Below, piece by piece: positions 1-5,797 of a DNA stretch of 10,669 nucleotides. The stretch is from positions 1-10,669 of the forward strand of contig JAEEPD010000010.1 of NCBI GenBank assembly GCA_016284575.1, read 5' to 3'. The DNA comes from Bacillota bacterium. GTDB taxonomy: Bacteria > Bacillota > Clostridia > Peptostreptococcales > Anaerovoracaceae. The position numbers and the translations under genes were made by a program. Within the stretch, counting starts at the first letter, position 1. Each line of letters opens with the position of its first letter. Under the pieces are notes generated by a model. The model searched no databases, was not told the DNA's origin, and saw only the letters and a program-made list of their open reading frames with translations.

Positions 1-322
1 TATAATCCCTGATGGTGGAATTGATGGTAAAGATCGTGTCGTCAGAATCAAATTTTATGTAAAGGTCCTTTAGAACATCGTCAGCAAGGCTGGTGAATGG
101 ATCGATTATCCCCGGGCACAGGAAGGCACCCTTAAGCTCCTCCACCTTTGTCTGGGGACCCTCAAGAGGCGCTATATCCTCCTCGCTGCCTATAGCCATT
201 ATCTCCCCGTCCTTGACGGCAATAGCCGTTGCTCCTTCATATTCCGGATCCAGGCTCAGTATATTGCCTCCCCTGAAAATGCTGTCTGCGTAGTTCTTTT
301 TTCTGAAGAAAGAAAATGCCAT
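1..322 (-). CDS. YtcJ-like amidohydrolase family protein, N-terminal part, degenerate metal site
   Basis: This frame starts at ATG 322-320 and stays open to the window edge, so only about the first 107 residues are visible. They begin MAFSFFRKK and continue with the N-terminal beta-sandwich pattern of Amidohydro_3/YtcJ-type proteins: an IFRGGNILSLDP segment, an AIAVKDGEIMAIGS segment and LCPGIIDPFTSL. In active members the last motif reads PGFIDxHTH, and its two His residues bind the catalytic metal. Here the matching positions are Phe and Ser, so this copy has lost that HxH motif. It may be a non-canonical hydrolase or an inactive homologue. The start is supported by GGAG six bases upstream and by a near-consensus promoter at 388-416. 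The family is a confident call from the N-terminal pattern. The substrate is unknown, and the rest of the protein lies outside the window. Confidence 0.75.
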   Translation of the reverse strand, partial: MAFSFFRKKNYADSIFRGGNILSLDPEYEGATAIAVKDGEIMAIGSEEDIAPLEGPQTKVEELKGAFLCPGIIDPFTSLADDVLKDLYIKFDSDDTIFTINSTIRDY

Positions 323-387
323 ATATGACTCCGTTTCGTATATATTACCCGCAAAAAACGCGAAGCTGTTTCTTTAATACTTTAACA

Positions 388-416
388 ATTATGAAGTACT
401 TTTATGCCAATGTCAA
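388..416 (-). promoter_or_regulatory. Sigma-A type promoter of the amidohydrolase gene
   Basis: On the minus strand there is a perfect -35 TTGACA (416-411), a 17-bp spacer and CATAAT (393-388), which matches the -10 consensus at five of six bases. It lies about 65 bases upstream of the ATG at 322 and downstream of the terminator of the preceding gene. The amidohydrolase is therefore probably its own transcription unit. Confidence 0.8.
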
Positions 417-442
417 ACAAAATGCATCGTCCATAGCCCGCC

Positions 443-476
443 TTAAAAGAAAACAGCAGCCCATTGGACTGCTGCT
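443..476 (-). terminator. Rho-independent terminator after the CAT/E2-like gene
   Basis: A hairpin with arms 454-459 and 469-474 (CAGCAG/CTGCTG) extends through one mismatch into a CC/GG pair and a three-base loop. On the minus strand it is followed by a T-rich tract (TTTTCTTTT, 453-445). It lies 23 bases beyond the stop codon of the upstream gene and ahead of the promoter of the next gene, as expected for an intrinsic terminator. Confidence 0.8.
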
Positions 477-498
477 TCAGATATTCAGTTGAAGATGC

Positions 499-1920
499 CT
501 AATCGATGTCCTTAACTATCTCTTCAGGCGGGAAATCCAGACGCTCGGGGTGAGCTATAAGGCTTCTGAAGCGCTTCAGAACTGATGCATAGTAGAAGCC
601 ATCGCAGGTGCGCTCGTCGCACTCGAACTTGTAATCGATGTACTTGCGCTTTACCACGTTTCCGTCGTCATCCAGCTCCCTGACGGTGCGCTTGGCGCCG
701 AAGGAGACGAACACGGGAATGGTACCGAAATCGTACAGATGGTGGTACGTGGGAGGAATGCCCAGAGAGCCCATGGAATTGATGAACATGGATGCATGGA
801 AGGGGCTGAACTCCTCCAGGAAGTCCGGGAACAGTCCGAAGTAGTCCAGAAGCTTAAGGAACCAGACTGTAAACTTCATGAAGAGCCTCGGAATAGCGTC
901 GAATATGCGCATTCCGCCGTCGAAGCTGGTATCCTCGTCCTTTACTTCGTTAACCAGCCTGTCCACTTCCTCGTACACTTCCTTTGCGGTGTAATGCTCG
1001 TGGAGATGGACCTTGATCATGGAATCCGGCTGATTGAGCTTCATTTCCTTTTTGACCACCATATTGATGGTGACGTCGTTCCTGTGATAGGTCCTCTGGC
1101 CTGCCAGGAAACGGTTCACACCGGGCAGCTCGGCACAGCAGCGCACATAGGCTGCCATAATCACATGTGTGATGCCAAAGTGCTTCAGCCCTTCTCTTCT
1201 CTTCTGGTGGATGTAGCGGTCCATGGCTGAGGTCTCGATGCTGTCCTCAATGAGGTTGGTGGACTCATTGCGGTGTACCATCAGGAAGGCCTGAAGATTG
1301 CCCATGGGATCCTTGGTGTGGAGCAGTCTGCCCTCGCTTCTGTCTCCGGGATAATGACGGATGGGGTCGCCCTCCTTCCAGGGCTTGAATTTTCTTGCCG
1401 CGAGAATGGCGAACAGCATTCCTGCCCAGATACCAAGATCAGAGATGATAATGGACTTTGCGCCGCTCCAGTACATCAGGAACAGCTCGATGAAGGTTTC
1501 ATCCAGCATGAAAGCCAGGGGCAGCAGCCACACCAGTAGCAGGATGAACTGATTGGGTAATTTGCCTCCGTAGGTTATGTAGTACATGACAAACATAAAG
1601 ATACAGAGGGCAACGCATGCGGCGGTCATGTAGGCCGGCAGGCCGAAAGTCAGCAGATTCAGAACGAAATAAGCTGCAAAAAGAACGGCTGCGCCTCGGG
1701 TCACATAAAACATCTTCTCGCCCTTGTCGAGCAGCACTAGCGCGAATAAAAGATTTGCTGCGAGCGGGAGGAGTATATGGACTGCCACCACACCAAGTCC
1801 GTTCCCCCACGCAAGGTAGAGGAGGACGAGTCTGGCAACTGCAGAACATGCCATGCAGAGCACAGACAGCCACACAAGAGGATTTTTCCTGCTGGCATAA
1901 TAAGTAGTGATGTTTTTCAT
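499..1920 (-). CDS. Six-span membrane protein fused to a CAT/E2-type acyltransferase domain (catalytic His replaced by Glu)
   Basis: With the ATG at 1920 the protein is 473 residues. Residues about 15-176 form six hydrophobic spans. From about residue 190 the chain resembles the catalytic fold shared by chloramphenicol acetyltransferase and the E2 acyltransferases of 2-oxo acid dehydrogenases. Near the C-terminus is DERTCDGFYYA, which aligns with the catalytic HxxxDG motif (CAT: HHAVCDGF). Asp440 and Gly are kept, but the catalytic His is Glu436. No lipoyl or subunit-binding domain is present and there are no E1/E3 neighbours, so a role in a dehydrogenase complex is unlikely. It may be a membrane acyltransferase with altered chemistry or a binding protein. 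The frame also opens seven codons earlier at TTG 1941, but that codon would overlap the likely -10 box, and neither start has a ribosome site. It ends in TAG and has its own terminator. Confidence 0.75.
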   Translation of the reverse strand: MKNITTYYASRKNPLVWLSVLCMACSAVARLVLLYLAWGNGLGVVAVHILLPLAANLLFALVLLDKGEKMFYVTRGAAVLFAAYFVLNLLTFGLPAYMTAACVALCIFMFVMYYITYGGKLPNQFILLLVWLLPLAFMLDETFIELFLMYWSGAKSIIISDLGIWAGMLFAILAARKFKPWKEGDPIRHYPGDRSEGRLLHTKDPMGNLQAFLMVHRNESTNLIEDSIETSAMDRYIHQKRREGLKHFGITHVIMAAYVRCCAELPGVNRFLAGQRTYHRNDVTINMVVKKEMKLNQPDSMIKVHLHEHYTAKEVYEEVDRLVNEVKDEDTSFDGGMRIFDAIPRLFMKFTVWFLKLLDYFGLFPDFLEEFSPFHASMFINSMGSLGIPPTYHHLYDFGTIPVFVSFGAKRTVRELDDDGNVVKRKYIDYKFECDERTCDGFYYASVLKRFRSLIAHPERLDFPPEEIVKDID

Positions 1921-1922
1921 AG

Positions 1923-1938
1923 TGCAAAAATTATAGCA
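1923..1938 (-). promoter_or_regulatory. Extended -10 promoter, apparently giving a leaderless mRNA
   Basis: The minus strand reads TGC-TATAAT (1938-1930), a perfect -10 box with the TGn extension. No recognisable -35 box lies 16-18 bases upstream. Transcription would begin near 1923, about three bases before the ATG at 1920, which has no Shine-Dalgarno sequence. The transcript is therefore probably leaderless or nearly so. Transcription start mapping would settle it. Confidence 0.6.
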
Positions 1939-1963
1939 CAAACAATGAAGCGTGATTCATTAA

Positions 1964-1984
1964 ATTTGTTTAAGATTTGCTTAA
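1964..1984. promoter_or_regulatory. Tandem 11-bp direct repeat upstream of the extended -10 promoter
   Basis: The plus strand carries ATTTGTTTAA (1964-1973) and ATTTGCTTAA (1975-1984). They are identical at nine of ten bases and repeat with an 11-bp period, one helical turn. They lie at roughly -42 to -62 from the inferred start site at 1923. Spacing of this kind is typical of direct-repeat sites bound by OmpR/PhoB-family response regulators, and the promoter lacks a good -35 box. The identity of any activator is inference. Confidence 0.4.
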
Positions 1985-2011
1985 AAACAATGCGTACTAT
2001 AATAAAAACTT

Positions 2012-2047
2012 AAAAAGGACCGGTCACACTTAATATGTGTCCGGTCC
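2012..2047 (-). terminator. Intrinsic terminator after the DUF1576 gene
   Basis: The stem is GGACCGG (2017-2023) with CCGGTCC (2041-2047), then a T-T mismatch, then CACA with TGTG. On the minus strand it is followed by TTTTTAAGTTTTT. It lies 24 bases after the TAG at 2072. On the plus strand a shorter T tract follows, but no plus-strand gene needs it. Confidence 0.85.
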
Positions 2048-2071
2048 CTGTTTTATTCAGCTTTATTTAAG

Positions 2072-3436
2072 CTATCGCCCTTCTATGCTGCGGCGCTTCT
2101 GCTCCACTGTCTTGAAGAAGCTTTCAAGCACGGGGATCATCAGGAAGGCAACGATGCCTGCGGTAAAGCCTCCGTTGTAAAGGCAGAAGCCGCCGTGCCA
2201 GAGAGGCACGTTCATTACCATGAGGGCATGCATGAAGCCGGCTATAACTCCCGGTATGAAGCCCCACTGTCCGGAGATCGGAGCCAGACCGCTGGCAAAG
2301 CAGAGCCCCACAAGAATAGCCTGGGTGGTAAGAGTCCACTTCTGCGCCTCCACAAGTCCCGAAGTATAGAACAGGAATGGCACCAGAGACGCAAGGGCAT
2401 AACCTATCATTATCGGAAATACAGTGCGCGGCTGAGTGCCCTGGGCCACAAAGGCATACATGCACATGATGGCGCCCGTGGTGGCTCCGGTAAACTTCGC
2501 CGCGGTAAATACCAGGCTTCCGTCCACCATGGTCATTCCGTGCACCAGGTTATAGTAAAGCAGGATGAACCAGCCGTAAACACCCATGTTTATGAGGGTG
2601 ACGGGAACGCCGAACACCGCGGTAAAATCGGTCTTGTAGCCATCGGACTTCCACAGATCCCTGTATTTTTGGATGCTGCTTTTGTCCATCAGCCAGCCTG
2701 CCAGGAAGCAGAGAGAAAAGACTATCATAAAGAAAATGTTCACGAAGGCCCTGTGGCCATCCCCAAGATCCGTATTTGTGGGTACGGGAAGTCCAGGTCC
2801 CAGGTACAGCAGGCAGTACACAAAAAAGGCCAGAAAACCGGCTGCAGGACCTGCGCTGTAAAGGTCGTAGCCCTTGTGGAAGTTGGGAATGTGAGCGTTA
2901 AGAGCTGGCATCACGCAGCCCACAAAAACGCCCAGAACCAGAGCCATAAGAAGCCCTGCTATGCTGAAGCCCCGGGTCTGAAGCCCCGGATAGCGGAATA
3001 ACAGCTCACTGGCAAAGGGAGCCAGAGCGGTGGCGAACATGGCCTGATTTGCAACGCTGCCAAAGCTCACCTTCTTGATCCTTGAATAGACCCAGACGCC
3101 GAAAAAGAACGGCAGGATGTTCACGATATTGCTGCCGAAGGTGCCGAACCCCACATTCAGCCAGAAGGCAGCAACCGTAAGACCGGTGCAGTTTGCCTTG
3201 GTGAAATAAAGAAGCCCGCAGCAGGCAAGGCCCACCAGCCCGGCATTCAGGAAGGCCGATCCCAGCCCGCCCAGCTTGAAATAGTCCATGGTGAACTGTG
3301 CAGGTCTTGTAATGATCCTTACAAAGCCGGGGATAAGGTTTCCAAGGTCCCCTGCGCACAGGGCGCCGACTATAAGCGCTGCAGAAAAGAACGTCAGTAT
3401 CAGCAGGATCTGACGGCTTGTGTCTTTTTCCTTCAT
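2072..3436 (-). CDS. DUF1576 family multi-pass membrane protein with internal duplication
   Basis: This 454-residue, strongly hydrophobic protein has roughly ten membrane spans and matches the DUF1576 family, whose function is unknown. The two halves look related. HKGYDLYSAGPAAGFLAFF (187-205) parallels HGGFCLYNGGFTAGIVAFL (414-432), an offset of 227 residues, half the chain. ALAP (137-140) parallels GLAP (383-386), and GSAFLNA (59-65) parallels GSLVFTA (306-312). Duplicated halves with conserved Gly, Pro and His in hydrophobic surroundings are usual in channels and transporters, so a transport role is plausible, but the substrate is not indicated. The start is well supported by AAGGGGGAG five bases before the ATG. 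The gene stands alone between two terminators, with a palindrome at 3479-3496 as a likely operator. It ends in TAG. Family call firm, role inferred. Confidence 0.85.
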   Translation of the reverse strand: MKEKDTSRQILLILTFFSAALIVGALCAGDLGNLIPGFVRIITRPAQFTMDYFKLGGLGSAFLNAGLVGLACCGLLYFTKANCTGLTVAAFWLNVGFGTFGSNIVNILPFFFGVWVYSRIKKVSFGSVANQAMFATALAPFASELLFRYPGLQTRGFSIAGLLMALVLGVFVGCVMPALNAHIPNFHKGYDLYSAGPAAGFLAFFVYCLLYLGPGLPVPTNTDLGDGHRAFVNIFFMIVFSLCFLAGWLMDKSSIQKYRDLWKSDGYKTDFTAVFGVPVTLINMGVYGWFILLYYNLVHGMTMVDGSLVFTAAKFTGATTGAIMCMYAFVAQGTQPRTVFPIMIGYALASLVPFLFYTSGLVEAQKWTLTTQAILVGLCFASGLAPISGQWGFIPGVIAGFMHALMVMNVPLWHGGFCLYNGGFTAGIVAFLMIPVLESFFKTVEQKRRSIEGR

Positions 3437-3478
3437 GTTTACTCCCCCTTAATGTGGTTATATAATCAGTGTATAGTA

Positions 3479-3496
3479 TTGAATTGACAAATTCAA
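3479..3496. promoter_or_regulatory. Perfect 7-4-7 palindrome upstream of the DUF1576 gene, candidate operator
   Basis: The plus strand reads TTGAATT-GACA-AATTCAA, two perfect 7-base arms around a 4-base centre, 43 bases upstream of the start codon at 3436. On the minus strand it contains TTGTCA and TTGAAT, either of which could be a -35 box. The matching -10 is unclear (ATTATA at 3466-3461 with an 18-bp spacer, or TATACA at 3475-3470 with 15). A dimeric repressor bound here would occlude the promoter. No regulator gene is adjacent. Confidence 0.45.
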
Positions 3497-3531
3497 GAAA
3501 AAAAGAATAATGCAAACAGCTAATCATAAAC

Positions 3532-3558
3532 AAAAGACCGGAACGAGTCCGGTCTTTT
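3532..3558. terminator. Bidirectional intrinsic terminator after the tRNA operon
   Basis: A perfect 11-bp stem, AAAAGACCGGA (3532-3542) with TCCGGTCTTTT (3548-3558), encloses a five-base loop. It lies four bases beyond the 3' end of tRNA-Cys. On the minus strand it ends in TTTTGTTT, so it should end the tRNA transcript before the DUF1576 promoter region. The A/T-rich flanks on both sides would let it act in either direction. Confidence 0.85.
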
Positions 3559-3562
3559 GATT

Positions 3563-3637
3563 TGGAGGCGACACCCGGATTTGAACCGGGGAGTAAAGGT
3601 TTTGCAGACCTGCGCCTTACCACTTGGCTATGTCGCC
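3563..3637 (-). tRNA. tRNA-Cys (anticodon GCA)
   Basis: The minus strand folds as a full cloverleaf. The acceptor pair is GGCGACA/TGTCGCC, the D arm GCC/GGC, the anticodon loop CTGCAAA with GCA at 3605-3603, and the T arm CCCGG/CCGGG around TTCAAAT. The discriminator is T and CCA is encoded. One irregularity is C27 opposite U43 at the top of the anticodon stem. It is the last tRNA of the four-gene operon. Confidence 0.95.
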
Positions 3638-3645
3638 AAAAAAAT

Positions 3646-3720
3646 TGGCGGGGGTAGAGGGATTTGAACCCCCGGATGACGGAATCAGAATCCGTTGCCT
3701 TACCGCTTGGCGATACCCCT
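3646..3720 (-). tRNA. tRNA-Gln (anticodon CTG), mismatched first acceptor pair
   Basis: The cloverleaf has acceptor AGGGGTA/TACCCCC, anticodon stem ACGGA/TCCGT around TTCTGAT with CTG at 3688-3686, and T arm GGGGG/CCCTC with one G-U pair. The discriminator is G and CCA is encoded. Position 1 is A and position 72 is C, so the top acceptor pair is open. In other bacteria tRNA-Gln usually carries U1-A72, which in bacteria lacking GlnRS is a recognition element for the GatCAB amidotransferase. Confidence 0.93.
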
Positions 3721-3737
3721 GCGAATTAATGAAATTA

Positions 3738-3815
3738 TGGGGTGGGTGGAGAGATTCGAACTCTCGAATACTGGAGCCACAACCCAGGGTCTTTGGCCGC
3801 TTGACGACACCCACC
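3738..3815 (-). tRNA. tRNA-His (anticodon GTG) with encoded G-1
   Basis: The acceptor stem is GTGGGTG/CACCCAC, the anticodon loop TTGTGGC with GTG at 3780-3778, and the T arm GAGAG/CTCTC. CCA is encoded. The extra G at position -1 (3815), which faces C73 and identifies tRNA-His to its synthetase, is in the DNA. All stems are paired, with one G-U in the anticodon stem. Confidence 0.95.
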
Positions 3816-3822
3816 ATAGAAA

Positions 3823-3899
3823 TGGTAGCGGGAGGGGGATTCGAACCCTCGACACCACGGGTATGAACCGAGTGCTCTGGCCAACTGAGCTATCCCGCC
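3823..3899 (-). tRNA. tRNA-Met (anticodon CAT), probably elongator
   Basis: The acceptor stem is GGCGGGA/TCCCGCT with a G1-U72 wobble, discriminator A and encoded CCA. The anticodon loop TTCATAC carries CAT at 3865-3863. The overall sequence is like the Bacillota elongator tRNA-Met and not the initiator, which has C1xA72 and three G-C pairs in the anticodon stem. A CAT anticodon could also be tRNA-Ile2 after lysidine modification, but similarity favours Met. There are two mismatches: U28 opposite U42, and A50 opposite C64. It is the first tRNA of the operon. Confidence 0.88.
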
Positions 3900-3907
3900 A
3901 CGCTTAA

Positions 3908-3924
3908 GGTGCCTTTCAAGCACC
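3908..3924 (-). other. Small hairpin in the 5' leader of the tRNA precursor
   Basis: GGTGC and GCACC (3924-3920 and 3912-3908 read on the minus strand) can pair around a seven-base loop, between the tRNA promoter and the first tRNA. There is no T tract after it, so it is not a terminator. It may only shape the precursor near the RNase P site. Confidence 0.35.
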
Positions 3925-3929
3925 GCTCG

Positions 3930-3961
3930 ATTATATTACCATTAGCTTTTGTAACTGTCAA
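3930..3961 (-). promoter_or_regulatory. Promoter of the Met-His-Gln-Cys tRNA operon
   Basis: A perfect TTGACA (3961-3956) is followed after 17 bases by TAATAT (3938-3933), which is preceded by TGG, an extended -10. A perfect TATAAT overlaps three bases further on (3935-3930) but at a 20-bp spacing. The first tRNA begins about 30 bases downstream. The promoter lies between the stop of the SLH gene and the tRNAs, and no terminator separates them. Confidence 0.8.
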
Positions 3962-3979
3962 GAACAATTTTCAGCTTAT

Positions 3980-4654
3980 TTAATACTCTGTCAGAGCAAG
4001 ATATCTGCTGAATGCAAGAGCCGCGTCTCCCCTGTTCATGAGCGCCTTTGGAGCGAAGCATCCGTCCTTATCAGTCCTCAGAACGCCTGCGCTCAGAGCC
4101 CATCCCGCGGCGTCTCTGCAGGAGGCATCTATGTCCTTAAGATCCGGAAGATTCACGACCTCATAGCTGTTGCTTCCCTCCAGACCCTCGTAGCGCACGC
4201 AGGCATACAAAAAGCGCGCGAAGTCCTCTCTTGTTATCTGCTGATCAGGGCGGAACCTGGGATCCTGGCCGGGATTGAGTATACCAAGGTAAACCATGAA
4301 AAACGCGGAATCCTCGTACCATGCCCCTTCCGGAACATCTTCAAAAAGCGAGCCTGCTCCAGAGGCCTTTAATTGCCATTTTAAGAGCCTTTGCAGTACT
4401 TTTGACATCATTGCCCTGGTGAAGGGTTTATCGGCCTTAAAACGGCCGCCAGAGCCCTCAAAGAGGCCTTCAGAACTGACCTTGTCGATTACAGCCGCCA
4501 GAGGCTGGTCGGCACTCACATCGGAGTATATCGGGGCTGCATATGCAGGCATGGTCCCGGAGACGAAAAGAGCAATACAAAGCAGGACGCACAATAGCAT
4601 GCTGCGTCCCCTTCCCTGTTCTTTTAACCTGAGATATGCCCTGCTGCTGTTCAT
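3980..4654 (-). CDS. Secreted S-layer homology (SLH) domain protein, three repeats
   Basis: The 224-residue protein has a basic N-terminus, a hydrophobic stretch (about 19-34) and a likely signal peptidase site after AYA (37-39). The rest is almost entirely three SLH repeats, at about 43-90, 103-153 and 169-222. The second is the most typical (FEDVPEGAWYEDS, then ITREDFARFLYACV); the first carries FTRAMM and the third MNRGDA at the TRAE position. SLH triplets bind secondary cell-wall polymers and hold proteins at the surface. Here there is no other domain, so it may be a bare anchor or a wall-binding partner. ATG 4654 has no Shine-Dalgarno sequence. Met19 (ATG 4600) has AAGGGG at seven bases but would lose the basic signal-peptide region. 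It follows the 369-residue gene by 33 bases and ends in TAA. Confidence 0.85.
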   Translation of the reverse strand: MNSSRAYLRLKEQGRGRSMLLCVLLCIALFVSGTMPAYAAPIYSDVSADQPLAAVIDKVSSEGLFEGSGGRFKADKPFTRAMMSKVLQRLLKWQLKASGAGSLFEDVPEGAWYEDSAFFMVYLGILNPGQDPRFRPDQQITREDFARFLYACVRYEGLEGSNSYEVVNLPDLKDIDASCRDAAGWALSAGVLRTDKDGCFAPKALMNRGDAALAFSRYLALTEY

Positions 4655-4687
4655 AAGCTTTACTTATCGTAGTAGTTTTTGGCGCTT

Positions 4688-5797
4688 CTATTTGTGTTCT
4701 TCCCTGCCGTAGCCGCGCTCTATGATCTCGCAGACCCGCCATACGCTGTCGTCGCAGTAATACAGGTAAAAGGTGTTGTCCAGATCATAGCTTTTGTCTC
4801 CGCCGGGCACATGAAGAATCATGGTGCCCTTCATGCTGATGCTCACGAGCCTTCCGTTCCACCTCATGCTGCCGGTAGCCAGCAGATCTTTGAACTCAGT
4901 CGAGGTCTGCTGCTGAGCCAGCTCCTCGCCCCAGCCCTCCATATTGCTGAATATGGGCGCAGTGCTCATCACATGACCCTTAAAGCCTGCCCAGTTAAGG
5001 TCGCCGGTAAGATAAAGCCCGTACTTCTGCCAGACCTCCTCGAAAACGGCGTAAATATCGCTTTCGCTGCTCTTAAGCACGCTGCTTCCCACAACGATCT
5101 TTCCGTCCTTGACCACGGTGCTGAAGATCTCGCTGTCAGAGCCCTCGTTCTCCAGGGTATAGATGTCCGGAGTATCGAACATGCCGTCGAGATGATAGAT
5201 ATAAAAGTCGGGGATTATGATGTCAGGATCGTTTTCTGCCAGCGTCCTCAGGTCGGAAAAGCAGAAGCCGCTCTCCACAGGATTCAGCGAGGAGAATTCC
5301 ACATCCGCCACGCCTATGCCCTCGGGATCCTGCACGGCTATATCGGCGCTCACAAGCCCTTCGATGCTTATGATCTTATAGATAGGCAGCTTGAGCAGGC
5401 TGTAGGTCTCCTCGGTGCCGATGGCAAATCTCGCCACCCGCTTTTCGTTGGCGGAGATGATGTAATAGCTGTGGAAGCCGTTGTCTGTCTCTATCCTTTC
5501 GTCGAAGCGGAAGGAAATGTTCTTGCCGCGGATGGCATTAGCCAGTATCCTGCCCGCATGGGGGTTGTTGTAATAGGGATTGCTGTAGCCGCAGTCCTCC
5601 AGTATCTGGGCGCAGCTGCCGCCTCCGGCCTGGGAGATAAGCTCCTTTCTGAAATCCGCCAGAATATCTGAGGGCTGATTTTCTTCGAAGCCCTCAAGGG
5701 AGGTCCAGACATTGGACCAGATATATATGACGGTCAGAATAAGGCACAGGAAAAACAGGCGCCGTCCCTTTTCTCTTGTGAAGGAGGTCCTAGTCAT
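4688..5797 (-). CDS. Membrane-anchored extracytoplasmic protein of unknown function
   Basis: I do not recognise this 369-residue protein. Residues 1-12 are basic (MTRTSFTREKGRR) and are followed by one hydrophobic segment at about 13-31, so the remainder is probably outside the cell, attached by an N-terminal anchor. The rest is soluble, mixed alpha/beta in appearance and acidic, with no metal or nucleophile motif I can name. The C-terminal third (about 280-365) has alternating strands ending in NTFYLYYCDDSVWRVCEII, loosely like an NTF2-type fold, which is a weak guess. The ATG overlaps the stop of the preceding small gene (ATGACTAG) and has AAGGAG eight bases upstream inside it, so the two are probably translated together. 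It ends in TAG, 33 bases before the SLH gene. The context suggests a cell-surface role. Confidence 0.8.
   Translation of the reverse strand: MTRTSFTREKGRRLFFLCLILTVIYIWSNVWTSLEGFEENQPSDILADFRKELISQAGGGSCAQILEDCGYSNPYYNNPHAGRILANAIRGKNISFRFDERIETDNGFHSYYIISANEKRVARFAIGTEETYSLLKLPIYKIISIEGLVSADIAVQDPEGIGVADVEFSSLNPVESGFCFSDLRTLAENDPDIIIPDFYIYHLDGMFDTPDIYTLENEGSDSEIFSTVVKDGKIVVGSSVLKSSESDIYAVFEEVWQKYGLYLTGDLNWAGFKGHVMSTAPIFSNMEGWGEELAQQQTSTEFKDLLATGSMRWNGRLVSISMKGTMILHVPGGDKSYDLDNTFYLYYCDDSVWRVCEIIERGYGREEHK

Noticed and set aside
1..6. TATAAT at the first bases of the window.
   Set aside because: It lies inside the amidohydrolase coding frame, has no visible -35, and is expected by chance.
2195..3001. 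A 268-codon plus-strand open frame.
   Set aside because: It is antisense to the DUF1576 gene and shows a His/Lys/Gln-rich sequence without domains, typical of a reversed membrane protein gene.
3484..3512. Plus-strand promoter-like TTGACA with AATAAT 16 bases later.
   Set aside because: It would fire straight into the terminator at 3532-3558, no plus-strand gene follows, and the TTGACA is part of the palindrome.
3617..3923. Several short open frames on both strands across the tRNA cluster.
   Set aside because: The region is fully accounted for by four tRNA genes; frames of this kind arise from conserved T-arm sequences.
4679..5671. A 330-codon plus-strand open frame.
   Set aside because: It is antisense to the 369-residue anchored protein, has no ribosome site, and its composition is like other antisense shadows.
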